In this document: positions 26,709-34,811 of the stretch, piece after piece
Numbering within the stretch: the first letter of the stretch is position 1
Layout of the letters: every line of letters starts with the position of its first letter
NCBI GenBank assembly: GCA_903854655.1
Contig: CAINXC010000443.1
Location: forward strand, 1 to 46,465
Direction of reading: 5' to 3'
Length of the DNA stretch: 46,465 nt
From: an uncultured Verrucomicrobiota bacterium
GTDB lineage: Bacteria > Verrucomicrobiota > Verrucomicrobiia > Verrucomicrobiales > Verrucomicrobiaceae
Translations under genes and position numbers: made by a program
Notes under the pieces: generated by a model
The model's database searches: none
Seen by the model: only the letters and a program-made list of their open reading frames with translations
Told to the model about the DNA's origin: nothing

Positions 26709-27551
26709 TCATCCTTCGACGGGCCGGGGAATGCACCAAAACCAGTCCATGAGGGTGGGCCGGTGCTCGGATACAAGCCAGCGGCGCTCACGAAGGGAGA
26801 GTCCCTGCAGCTCAGGGAAATCATATAGCGAGGTCTTCTTCAGATCGTCTGTGCTTGTTGTCTGGTGGATGGCGTGGGTTTCCTCAAAGGCCCGCCTGAT
26901 CATTTCCGAAATCCCTGGGTCCACATTGTCATGAATCTCGATCAGGAAAGCAGAGCGCCTGTGATGGCGCGCCACCGCTTGGTTGAGCAATGTCGCTTCG
27001 AATCCCTCGCAGTCGCAGATGATGAGGCACCCGTCCGGCATTCTCAGCAAATCTTCCTGGTTGAGCCCGCCCTTCACCGTCATCCGGTCCGCGACGCGGT
27101 TTAGCTCTGCCATCTCCTCACAAGCATGGCGGGCGCCTTCGTCTGTGTCATAGGCGATGATGCGGGCATCGGGCATTCGACGGGCAAGACCGGCGGCGTA
27201 GTAGCCTTCCGCGCAGCCGATGTTGTGAATCGTGTCATAACCACGGGCGCAAATGACTTCGACCAGGGGGTGCAGTTCCGTCTCGTAACAACCCAGCAGT
27301 TTCGGAATCAGGGCGCTGTGGTAGGATTTGACGCCAGGGTACTTAAGTCCGGCGAAGGGGCCTCGCAGCACCGTCAGGTCAGGCGAAATCGCACGGGCGT
27401 CCTTTTCCATTCTGGCCCGGGTTTCATGGTCTTCGAGTTCCCGCCGCGCCTCCTGAAGCACGTTGGCAACACGCACGACAGTGTTTTTCAACACGGGCCA
27501 GACGAAGGGATTGGTCGCAGCTTTGCGGAGCAGTCGCTTGATAGGGTGCAT
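26709..27551 (-). CDS. SAM-dependent methyltransferase-like protein, FkbM-related
   Basis: 280 residues. HNIGCAEGYYAAGLARRMPDA matches SAM motif I in the form usual for class I methyltransferases, but with HNIGCAEG in place of D-x-G-x-N/G-x-G, so the usual first acidic residue is Asn here. IIAYDTDE supplies the motif II acid. CLIICDCEGFE resembles the D-x-E-G-x-E signature of FkbM proteins. SAFLIEIHDN follows. The N-terminal ~50 residues are a basic helix. Its neighbours are an acyltransferase 55 nt upstream and a GT2 downstream. It is probably a glycan methyltransferase; because of the altered motif I, activity needs confirmation. Confidence 0.7.
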   Translation of the reverse strand: MHPIKRLLRKAATNPFVWPVLKNTVVRVANVLQEARRELEDHETRARMEKDARAISPDLTVLRGPFAGLKYPGVKSYHSALIPKLLGCYETELHPLVEVICARGYDTIHNIGCAEGYYAAGLARRMPDARIIAYDTDEGARHACEEMAELNRVADRMTVKGGLNQEDLLRMPDGCLIICDCEGFEATLLNQAVARHHRRSAFLIEIHDNVDPGISEMIRRAFEETHAIHQTTSTDDLKKTSLYDFPELQGLSLRERRWLVSEHRPTLMDWFWCIPRPVEG

Positions 27552-27606
27552 TGGATGATGAGTGGCTCAGAAGGAAAAGATCGAATTGGCAGCAATGGCG
27601 GTTGCG

Positions 27607-28734
27607 CTAATTTCGCGCCCTAAATGGGACCTCCAGGCGGGCCGGGATAAAACGTCGCTCCACCAGATGGAACCCCGCCAGGCCCACGACCAGCGACAAG
27701 GCAGCGCCTCCCAGAGCGAACCATCCGTGCGCCGGACGCGAGCCCATGGTATGGAAAACAGCCGACGAGAGGATGACGAGCACCGGGAAATGAAAGATGT
27801 ACAGGCTGTAGGAGCGGACGCCAAGCCACTCCAAACACCGACCAGCATAGGTCTGGGGAATCCAGACCGGCAGGGCCTCGAAGACGGCAACCGTGCTTGC
27901 GCCCAGCACAATCCCCAGAGGCAGGTTGAGCAATGGCACTGACTTCGCGAGCTGTGAGTCCGTCATGCAGAGCGATCCGGCCGATAGAGCCAGCACGCCC
28001 AAAATCCACAGCCTGGGCAGATGGGGCCGGGCTGCCAGAAACTCCGCCAGCAGGGCGCCCGCCAGCCAAAACGGATAAGCGCTCATCATGCCTGACCACC
28101 ATCCTGCCAGAGGCCAGAACCAGCAGGCGAAGGAAAACGTGAAGCCCGCGCCATAAGCAAGCCAGCGGCTGCGGCGCCATGCCAGCATGAACAGAGGATA
28201 GAGGGCATAATAGAACACCTCGTTGCCAATCGACCACAGGGGATGATTGCTGCCGAAATGCAGGCCCAGCAGGCTCGGTTGAGCGATCAGGGCCGGCACG
28301 ACGGACTGCATGGCATAGCTCGACCGATGGAAGTTTTCATCAAGCAAGGCGTCACCGGTGTTGGCGGAGTACGCTTCTGGAAAGAAGTGATTTCCCACAG
28401 CATCCAGCAGCATGGCAAGAACGAGGGCGGCATAGTAGGGGGGCAGGATGCGTCTGGCGCGTCTTTGAAGGTATTCGAGAGTGGAGAAGCCGGTTCTGGT
28501 TCGTGCTGTTGCAGCTCTGAGGTGGATGAAAAAGCCGCTCAAGGCAAAAAACACCGTCACGGCCTGGGCACCAAAACGAAACACGCTGAACCCACCCGCC
28601 AGCAACCACTCATAGCAGGGATGTGAAAGGGCCTTCCATTCGTGCCAGGGCATCCAAAGCAATCCGCGCGCATGGCCAAACAGCACCATGAGCGCGAGGC
28701 AGGCACGGAGCACATCCAGATTACGAAGTTTCAT
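27607..28734 (-). CDS. Acyltransferase 3 (OafA-type) membrane protein
   Basis: 375 residues, about ten helices. LRNLDVLRACLALMVLFGHARG carries the early Arg and His pair of the family. VFFALSGFFIHLR and YLQRRARRILPPYY are the second and third conserved segments, and SIGNEVFYYALYPL is typical of OafA-type proteins. It should O-acylate (most likely acetylate) a sugar of the glycan. Unlike the other acyltransferase-3 gene at 11218, its base composition matches the GC-rich surroundings, so it looks native. A phased 10-bp tandem repeat lies 37-97 nt upstream of its start. Confidence 0.9.
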   Translation of the reverse strand: MKLRNLDVLRACLALMVLFGHARGLLWMPWHEWKALSHPCYEWLLAGGFSVFRFGAQAVTVFFALSGFFIHLRAATARTRTGFSTLEYLQRRARRILPPYYAALVLAMLLDAVGNHFFPEAYSANTGDALLDENFHRSSYAMQSVVPALIAQPSLLGLHFGSNHPLWSIGNEVFYYALYPLFMLAWRRSRWLAYGAGFTFSFACWFWPLAGWWSGMMSAYPFWLAGALLAEFLAARPHLPRLWILGVLALSAGSLCMTDSQLAKSVPLLNLPLGIVLGASTVAVFEALPVWIPQTYAGRCLEWLGVRSYSLYIFHFPVLVILSSAVFHTMGSRPAHGWFALGGAALSLVVGLAGFHLVERRFIPARLEVPFRARN

Positions 28735-28770
28735 CGAAAGTGCCTTGGGAGTCGCAATGCCTGGAGGCGT

Positions 28771-28830
28771 GGATCCACCCGGATCGAGTTTGATCCGGTT
28801 TGATTCAGTTCGATCCGGCTGGATTCAGGC
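28771..28830. repeat. Six-copy 10-bp tandem repeat, nGATyCrgnt
   Basis: Consecutive decamers GGATCCACCC, GGATCGAGTT, TGATCCGGTT, TGATTCAGTT, CGATCCGGCT, GGATTCAGGC all have GAT at positions 2-4. A degenerate seventh (GGACGGTGCG) follows. Copies 3-4 and 5-6 also pair as a 20-bp unit. The array lies in the 115-bp gap between the flavoprotein stop (28850) and the acyltransferase start (28734). Confidence 0.8.
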
Positions 28831-28849
28831 GGACGGTGCGGGGAGGAGT

Positions 28850-30286
28850 TCATACGGGGGACAAACCCGACTCGGTGATGATGGCGGCTTCCTGATACAC
28901 TTCATAGTCGGTGTTCACGGCCCAGAGCTCGTGCCCGGCGTCCTTGGTCAGGTTGTCCGCAATCATGAGGCCCATGAGGATGCTCTGGTCCTGATTGTTG
29001 TATTTGAAGGCGCCGTAGCGCCCGATCGCACTGAGGTTGCTGAATTCCTGAAGGAACTTCTGCACCGGTTGCATGTGCTCGCGGTAGCCGCGCGCATAAA
29101 CGGGGTAGCAGCGGGGCAGCCGCATCATCTTGCCCCGCAATATCCTGCTGCCGGGGATCAATCTGGTGCCGCCAATTTCCTGCGTGGCCCTCGCCACCAG
29201 GGCATCCTCGCTCTCCTGCCAAATCGGGTCCTCGTCATAACACCAGTACTCGAGCACGACGATGGTGTTGGGCGAGCCCTCGCAGATTTCCGGTATCCAG
29301 TTGCAAAAATTGGTCACTCGTCCGGTGCGCAGGTCGGGCGAGTGGACGTAAAGCCACTGATCGGGGAACCACCCGGTTCCCTCCGCCTCGAGAAACACCA
29401 GGATCGTGTTGCGGAAGCGAAGGTTCGCGACGGCGTCCGCCACGGGCCCGGGCAGAGGGCCCAGGCTCTTCACCATCAGGGTGAGCGGCATGGTGGAGAT
29501 CACATGAGACGCCTCCACCTGCCGGCCTTCCGCGTCAATGATGCCGCGAACGACGCTGCCCTCCTTCCAAACCCCCTGCACCGGTGATCGAAGCAGGACG
29601 CGCCCTCCCATCTCTGTCACACGAGCGGACATCTTCTCGTACACAGCTCCCGTGCCTCCGACGGGGTAGGCGAAGCGATCCACCAGGGTTTTGTGCTTGC
29701 CGCCGCCCACGAAGAGCGATTTGATCGCCTGGCCGAGGGAGAATTTTTTGATGCGCTGCGAGGCGAAGTCGGAGTCCAGTTCAGGGCAGGAGATGCCCCA
29801 GAGCTTCTCGCTGTAGCTTTTGAAAAAGATCTCGAACAGCCGACGGCCGAAGCGGCTGACCACCCAGGACTCAAACGAAGCCTCCGCCTCCTCCGCCGAG
29901 GAGCGCCTGAGTTTCTCCCGGAGGTAGCTCAAAACACAACTCGCCGCCTGAATGAGGCCGAGGTTGAGAAGGGCATTCGAAGCTTTCAACGGATAGTCGA
30001 AGAGTTTGCCTGAATAGAAGATGCGCGTGAGCCGGTCAACCATCCGGTAGTCTTTGCCCACCACTTCCAGCCAGAGACCGTTGACCCATGGATCGTTGCT
30101 AAAGAAACGATGCGGCCCCAGGTCCACGCGCTGACCCCAAAGATCAAGGCTGCGGGCCAGGCCGCCCACTTTGTCGCTGCTCTCATAAACGACCACCGGA
30201 ACACCTGCCTTGGCAAGGCAGTAGGCGGCGGTCATGCCTGCGGGACCAGCACCAATAACGATCACGGGCTTGCTCTTATCGATCAT
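28850..30286 (-). CDS. FAD/NAD(P)-dependent oxidoreductase, UDP-galactopyranose-mutase-like
   Basis: 478 residues. VIVIGAGPAGMTAAY (GxGPAG, 12-17), E35 and GG (41-42) form the FAD-binding Rossmann site. VDLGPHRFFSNDPWV, SEKLWGISCPELD and YPVGGTGAVYEKM match the flavin amine-oxidase/UDP-galactopyranose-mutase superfamily members found in polysaccharide loci. IGRYGAFKYNNQDQSILMG is the C-terminal FAD motif. The true UGM is shorter (about 370-390 residues), so the reaction may be a sugar ring contraction or a different redox step. The start codon overlaps, by ATGA, the stop of a degenerate frame in the upstream gap. It is followed by the decamer repeat and the acyltransferase. Confidence 0.8.
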   Translation of the reverse strand: MIDKSKPVIVIGAGPAGMTAAYCLAKAGVPVVVYESSDKVGGLARSLDLWGQRVDLGPHRFFSNDPWVNGLWLEVVGKDYRMVDRLTRIFYSGKLFDYPLKASNALLNLGLIQAASCVLSYLREKLRRSSAEEAEASFESWVVSRFGRRLFEIFFKSYSEKLWGISCPELDSDFASQRIKKFSLGQAIKSLFVGGGKHKTLVDRFAYPVGGTGAVYEKMSARVTEMGGRVLLRSPVQGVWKEGSVVRGIIDAEGRQVEASHVISTMPLTLMVKSLGPLPGPVADAVANLRFRNTILVFLEAEGTGWFPDQWLYVHSPDLRTGRVTNFCNWIPEICEGSPNTIVVLEYWCYDEDPIWQESEDALVARATQEIGGTRLIPGSRILRGKMMRLPRCYPVYARGYREHMQPVQKFLQEFSNLSAIGRYGAFKYNNQDQSILMGLMIADNLTKDAGHELWAVNTDYEVYQEAAIITESGLSPV

Positions 30287-30532
30287 GGCTGAGGCCGGTA
30301 GGATGGACAGCTCTGCCGCCAGGACAGGAGGCAGCGCCCAGGCTTCTGACCGGGTTGGTCAGGGATGCGAGGCAGGACGCTGATCGCTCTCTCTGCCAGC
30401 GTGGGCTCGGGAGCCACCGTGTTCAGCACGTAAAATGAAGGCTGCGGGGGGCGGTCGATCAGCCATGTTGGCGTGTTCTCACCATGCGACCGGTGACGGC
30501 CAGCCAGAGCCCCAGATTGATCCTGGCCCAGT
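30283..30532 (-). pseudogene. Possible remnant of a coding sequence between an FkbM gene and the flavoprotein
   Basis: This 246-nt gap has two protein-like frames on the minus strand. One reads NWARINLGLWLAVTGRMVRT and ends near 30455. A second, one base shifted, reads TPTWLIDRPPQPSFYVLNTV, continues APEPTLAERAISVLPRIPDQ, and stops at 30283 in an ATGA overlap with the flavoprotein start, as real genes here do. Together they could be the frameshifted 3' end of a lost gene. I do not recognise a family. A CTGACC-GGGTT-GGTCAG hairpin (30346-30362) lies inside. This may be chance open frame. Confidence 0.3.
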
Positions 30533-31537
30533 TCAAACGGGGCGGTGAGGGTGCTTTGTTGATGCTTCTAAAACAGAGGCTGGCGTCACCCCGGGGACAG
30601 CGTTTGTGTTATCAGGCCCGTGTCCCGGCTTCCCTGGCGTAAGAAAGCAATCTCGTCCCCCGACAGCCTTCAAGGAGGTTTGTCTGCTCAGGCCCTCGGC
30701 TGTGATGGCGTGCAACTCATACCCGGGAGCCGCGAATGCAACGGCGTCTCCTATCTCGGCCTCGAACTCGGGCAGCACCTCAAGCAAAATGTCGGGTTGT
30801 TTCGCCGCAATCAAAGGGGCGAGCGCCCGCACCAGGGAGGCTTCGTAGCCTTCCACGTCGATCTTTACGAGCACCCTGCGGCTTGCTTCGGTGAGGGCCT
30901 TCAAAAGGGCCCCGTCAATCACCAGCACGGGCACGCTGCTCACCGAGCTGCTGAATTGTGCTGCGAACCCGGCGATCAGCGAGCCGTTTGTCAGGCATCC
31001 CTCCGGCTCATGAAACTGGTCAAAGGCCGTTCTGGCGCCAACAGCGGCATTGAAGGGGAAGATGTTGGAAAAATCGTTGGCTTGAAGGTTCAACACCAGC
31101 CGGGAGAAGGCCCGGCTGGACGGTTCAAAGGCATAGACGCGTCCGCCGTGTTTTGCCAATTGCTTCCCGAAGTAGAGCGTGAAAACCCCCACGTTGGCCC
31201 CGATTTCTAGTATCACATCGTATTCATGCATCCTTGCGTCAAGAAAGGCGAACACCTCGCGCTCATACTCCAGCCTGCCGCCAAGCACCGCCGCGAAGTC
31301 AAACTCGCCGTTGTGGGGATGCATCCGCAGCACCGTTTCTCCTCCAACCAGGACGCTTTGGGGGGGCATGGCGGCTTCCGGCCATCGCACGGTCGCGAGG
31401 GAGTTGAGAAGCTGCTGCCGCCGTAATTTCGAAAGCCTCCCGGCAACGGCGCGGCAGACTGCCAGGTAGCAGCGCGCCCCGGGAACGGTGCAGGACAGAA
31501 GCCGATGCAGGCCCGCAGCTGTTTTTTTGATCCACAT
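30533..31537 (-). CDS. FkbM-family methyltransferase
   Basis: 334 residues from ATG 31537; a TTG at 31651 would extend it into the upstream GT2 gene and is possible because a GGAGG lies upstream. ILEIGANVGVFTLYF is SAM motif I, VYAFEPSSRAF motif II, and VKIDVEGYEASL the FkbM signature. The N-terminus is basic and may pack against the membrane. The last ~30 residues (after GRDCFLTPG) are low-complexity and not typical of the family. It probably O-methylates a sugar added by the GT2 immediately upstream. Confidence 0.83.
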   Translation of the reverse strand: MWIKKTAAGLHRLLSCTVPGARCYLAVCRAVAGRLSKLRRQQLLNSLATVRWPEAAMPPQSVLVGGETVLRMHPHNGEFDFAAVLGGRLEYEREVFAFLDARMHEYDVILEIGANVGVFTLYFGKQLAKHGGRVYAFEPSSRAFSRLVLNLQANDFSNIFPFNAAVGARTAFDQFHEPEGCLTNGSLIAGFAAQFSSSVSSVPVLVIDGALLKALTEASRRVLVKIDVEGYEASLVRALAPLIAAKQPDILLEVLPEFEAEIGDAVAFAAPGYELHAITAEGLSRQTSLKAVGGRDCFLTPGKPGHGPDNTNAVPGVTPASVLEASTKHPHRPV

Positions 31538-31637
31538 TGAAGGTCCGTTTCCCGTTGGGATTGAGGCGTCTCGTTCTCCCTGACGGGGGAACGGCGCGGG
31601 GTTCGCGGTCACGACCTGGGTGACAAGGAACTGCTCG

Positions 31638-32594
31638 TCATGATTTTCCAAGCCTCCGCTTCAGTCGCCGGCAGCACAGCGCGATGCCTTCGGCGTTTCG
31701 GTAGCCCAAAAGCGAGGAGAGAAGGGGGAAAAGAACACCTTCGGGCCGAAAGCACGGATCAAGTTCAAGGAGGTGGGCATGCACTTCTTCAAACAGGATG
31801 CGGTCGGCTTCGTAAAATGAACGTGCCAGGCTGCGGCAGGTGTTGAGGACAGCCTCCCTTCGCTCGCCTTGCAGCGATCCTTCGGCGTTCCAGATTCCTT
31901 CCATGTCACGGGTGTTGGCCCAGCAATCCTTGAGAAAGGCCAGCCTGCTGCGAGTTGAGATCGAACCTTCGCGATGCTGTCGGTAGAGAACACCAATGTG
32001 AGGATCGTGGCTCCAGCGGGCTCCAGCGCGGGCGCAGTCCCAGGCGAAGCGGGCGTCTTGAACCACGGGCAGCCAGGCCTTCCACTCACCTGCCTTCGAT
32101 AGAAACTCCCGCCGATAAAGATAGGCGCCAGTGGGGCACCACATGGTGGAGAAGAAGGCGAGCTGGGGGTCTGCATTCACACTGGCAATAGTCCTCTCCA
32201 CCCTGTCACCGCGCTCGAATTCTCCATCCGCCCGTTGCTTGAGCCGCTGCCAGTTCGAGTAGACCACATCGACATCCGGTTCGGCAGCCAGCAACTGCGC
32301 CTGCCGTGAAATCTTGCCGGGCATCAGCACATCATCGGCATCCAGATGCTGGACGAAATCACCGGTGGCCAGCGAAGTGCCGAGATTCCGCGCATGACTC
32401 ACCCCCTGGTTGGCTGTGCGCGTGAGCTTGAACTGCGGCCACTGCCGCTCCACATAGGCGGCCGTGCCATCCGTGGAGCCGTCGTCCACGATGATGACCT
32501 CCATGTCATCCATGTTCTGGGCGGCGACGCTCTCCAGCGTTTCGGGCAGCCAGCGCTCCGCGTTGTAGGCGGGTATGACGACCGAAACCTTCAT
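31638..32594 (-). CDS. Glycosyltransferase family 2
   Basis: 318 residues. KVSVVIPAYNAERWLPETL, IIVDDGSTDGT and VQHLDADDVLMPGK (DxDD metal site) are a textbook GT-A GT2 core. The acceptor side carries WCPTGAYLYRREFL and the catalytic-loop region VQDARFAWDCA. ATG 32594 overlaps the upstream FkbM stop by ATGA. It is flanked on both sides by FkbM methyltransferases, so the sugar it adds is a good candidate for double O-methylation. Confidence 0.9.
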   Translation of the reverse strand: MKVSVVIPAYNAERWLPETLESVAAQNMDDMEVIIVDDGSTDGTAAYVERQWPQFKLTRTANQGVSHARNLGTSLATGDFVQHLDADDVLMPGKISRQAQLLAAEPDVDVVYSNWQRLKQRADGEFERGDRVERTIASVNADPQLAFFSTMWCPTGAYLYRREFLSKAGEWKAWLPVVQDARFAWDCARAGARWSHDPHIGVLYRQHREGSISTRSRLAFLKDCWANTRDMEGIWNAEGSLQGERREAVLNTCRSLARSFYEADRILFEEVHAHLLELDPCFRPEGVLFPLLSSLLGYRNAEGIALCCRRLKRRLGKS

Positions 32595-33388
32595 CGGGCT
32601 GGAGCTGTCCAAACCCAGTGGCCGAAAGGTTTGGTGATCTGGTAGCCGCATTCTTCGAGCATGCGCAGGATGTCATCACATGATTTGCCGCGGGCCTCGA
32701 TAAGGGAGGGGTGCAGATCGAGCGCCATCGACCTGATTCGGTGCTCTCGGAACACCTCGGGCGAACCCAGCAGCGCCTCGTATTCAAATCCCTCGATGTC
32801 CACCTTCATGAAGTCCACGTATTGCAGCCCCTCCCGGTCAAGCAATTCGCCCAGCGTCAGGGTCGCCACCTCCTGGGTCGGCAGGCCATACTTGCAGGGG
32901 TTTTGCAAACTGCTGCCGCCCGAGTTGGTGGATGCGGTCAGGTGAAAGGTCGCCGTGCCTGCGTGGTCGCTGATCGCGGCATTCACCACCCGCACGCACT
33001 GGCTGTTGTTGAGTTTCACATTTTCATCGATCACCGCCAGCAGGCGCTTCTGTGGTTCGATCGCCACCACCCTGCCTCCTGGTGCGCACAAGCGTGCGCC
33101 AATCACGGTGAAATAGCCCTCGTTGGCCCCCAGGTCGACGAAGATTTTGCCTGGCTCCAGGAACTGCTGGAGCGTTGAGCACATTTCAGGCTCATAGCCC
33201 TCCTCCCCAGTCAGGGCGATGCCGAGCAGTGATATCGGATCAATGCTGAAGCGGCCCAAATGGGTGTCCATGGGCATCCGTGGCGGACCAAGCAGGCGCT
33301 TGAGCGCATCGGCCAAGGGGGCCGGGCGAACTTTCATGATGACGCCTTGCAGCAGGCGATGATAAGAGCTGAGGGGACTGCGTCTCAT
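32591..33388 (-). CDS. FkbM-family methyltransferase
   Basis: 265 residues from ATG 33388 (TTG 33409 is an alternative). IFVDLGANEGYFTVIG is SAM motif I, VVAIEPQKRLL motif II and MKVDIEGFEYEAL the FkbM signature. The ending (TKPFGHWVWTAPAR) is compact. It ends inside an ATGA overlap with the GT2 gene, consistent with a methyltransferase-transferase pair. The 73 nt to the upstream membrane-protein stop hold no clear signal. Confidence 0.87.
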   Translation of the reverse strand: MRRSPLSSYHRLLQGVIMKVRPAPLADALKRLLGPPRMPMDTHLGRFSIDPISLLGIALTGEEGYEPEMCSTLQQFLEPGKIFVDLGANEGYFTVIGARLCAPGGRVVAIEPQKRLLAVIDENVKLNNSQCVRVVNAAISDHAGTATFHLTASTNSGGSSLQNPCKYGLPTQEVATLTLGELLDREGLQYVDFMKVDIEGFEYEALLGSPEVFREHRIRSMALDLHPSLIEARGKSCDDILRMLEECGYQITKPFGHWVWTAPAR

Positions 33389-33461
33389 ATAAACAGGTGG
33401 TGTTCTCAAGGTCAGAGCGGAGCCTTGTCGCGTTGCGGCCGTTGATGTCGGGCACTCACCC

Positions 33462-34682
33462 TCAGTGAAGGTGCAACCTTGAGAGTCCCGCCATCACCAA
33501 AGATCTGACAACGTTCTTGTAAGGAGACGTCAGCGCCATGTTAACGACCAGGATGGCGCTCATGAAACGACGGTTCAGCATGGAATCCCTGCCGAATAGA
33601 TAAAGAGATCCGATCAAGGCGGGGACCGCATACGTCAGGCTGCGGTCAAAGTCCCAAACCAGGAAGGCCGGCGTTGCCGCGCACCCAAGCCCGGCACAGA
33701 TCAAAAAACTCTCCTTCCATCTCCTGTTGGCGAGCAAGCCAGCGACTCCCAGCAGAGGAAAGAGCCACAAGGCTTTGAAGATGCCGACGAGAGTCCATGG
33801 CAGTCCTGATGTCATATGATAGCGCAGAATATCACCTAGCATCAGGGAAGACTTGCCTGTGTGCATTCCAAGGCGCGTTGCCATGTACCACCGAATTCCG
33901 ACAAACACCGGCAGTGAGAGGCCCAGGCCTAAAGCCCCCATTTTCCATTTGCTGCAACTGATGTTCCCGGTCTTGCAACGCAGCACCTGAACGGTAACAA
34001 GAAGGGGTATGGTGAAGAGGGACCGCTCATCTGTCAGCGCCGCGGCAAGCAGTCCAAGAAAGCTCGGAAGGAAGGCCGGGAACCTGAGGGTGAGAAGAAG
34101 GAACGCCTGGGCCACCGCATCCCCGCAGGTGAAGTCATTGAAGGGCCACGAGCCAAAAAATGTGACGGCGCAACTCAGGACAAAAATGGCGCCTGTCACA
34201 CGGTCGCCGAAGGCCTCGAAGGCCAGATGGGCCAGCATGGCAAAGATGCAGAAGCCCGCTATATGATTCCATACGACCCAGGTGGCGGGGCCGGTCCGGC
34301 TGAGCCAGCCGAGCAATGGAATGATGATCCGGGGCTCGGCGGCCTTATTGTGATCAGCCCCGCCCGCCTCGTCGCCAAGGTATGACTGCGGGTCTTTCAG
34401 CTTTGCTGGAATTGGACTCAGTGGATGCGCCACCCGGAAATCGTTGGCTTCAAGACAGGGCGAGGTCCGTTTTCCAAGGCTTCCGTAACCTGGGAAGCAG
34501 AAGAAAAGAGAGACCATCATTGCCAGTCCCGCGCAACGAAGGGCCCATCCCTTGCCTTCCGTAAGCCTGGCGACGCCACGCGAAATCGTGTCCAGGAAAA
34601 CCGTCAGCCTGGAGAAGACGATTGTGCGTGACTCAAGGAAAGAAGGAATCTCAGTGGAGGGCTCGACGTGCGTGGGCGGCAT
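33462..34682 (-). CDS. Multi-pass membrane protein of unknown function
   Basis: 406 residues. After a hydrophilic N-terminus of about 45 residues there is a helix (CAGLAMMVSLFFCFPGYG). A periplasm-type loop of about 60 residues contains FRVAHPLSP, DHNKAAEPRIIIPLLGWL and a string of charged residues. About eight further helices follow (WVVWNHIAGFCIFAMLAHLAF, TGAIFVLSCAVTFFGSWPFND and others). I recognise no conserved family motif; the layout, with an acidic first loop followed by R-x3-P-L-L, is reminiscent of GT-C transferases and Wzy-type polymerases. In context it could be a second polymerase or a GT-C enzyme. Confidence 0.6.
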   Translation of the reverse strand: MPPTHVEPSTEIPSFLESRTIVFSRLTVFLDTISRGVARLTEGKGWALRCAGLAMMVSLFFCFPGYGSLGKRTSPCLEANDFRVAHPLSPIPAKLKDPQSYLGDEAGGADHNKAAEPRIIIPLLGWLSRTGPATWVVWNHIAGFCIFAMLAHLAFEAFGDRVTGAIFVLSCAVTFFGSWPFNDFTCGDAVAQAFLLLTLRFPAFLPSFLGLLAAALTDERSLFTIPLLVTVQVLRCKTGNISCSKWKMGALGLGLSLPVFVGIRWYMATRLGMHTGKSSLMLGDILRYHMTSGLPWTLVGIFKALWLFPLLGVAGLLANRRWKESFLICAGLGCAATPAFLVWDFDRSLTYAVPALIGSLYLFGRDSMLNRRFMSAILVVNMALTSPYKNVVRSLVMAGLSRLHLH

Positions 34683-34735
34683 TGCTTTGATGTCTGGAGG
34701 GTCTGTGCCAGTGGTCTATTCCAGGGGGACCGGCG

Positions 34736-34759
34736 GGTTGTTTAGCTTGCTTAACAACC
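34736..34759. other. Imperfect inverted repeat between genes
   Basis: GGTTGTTTAGC-TT-GCTTAACAACC, an 11-bp stem with one mismatch, 54-77 nt upstream of the membrane-protein start and about 50 nt downstream of the fusion gene's stop. No T-tract follows on either strand, so it is not a clear terminator. It could be a processing stem or a binding site. A second small hairpin (CCCG...CGGG) is nearby at 34784-34798. Confidence 0.5.
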
Positions 34760-34811
34760 GGTTTAAAGTGTGGCAAAAGGGATGCCCGAGAAATCCGGGT
34801 CCGATATCAGC

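Noticed and set aside
28771..28830. Decamer array considered as a CRISPR array
   Set aside because: Repeats are 10 bp, contiguous and without spacers; no cas-like genes are nearby.
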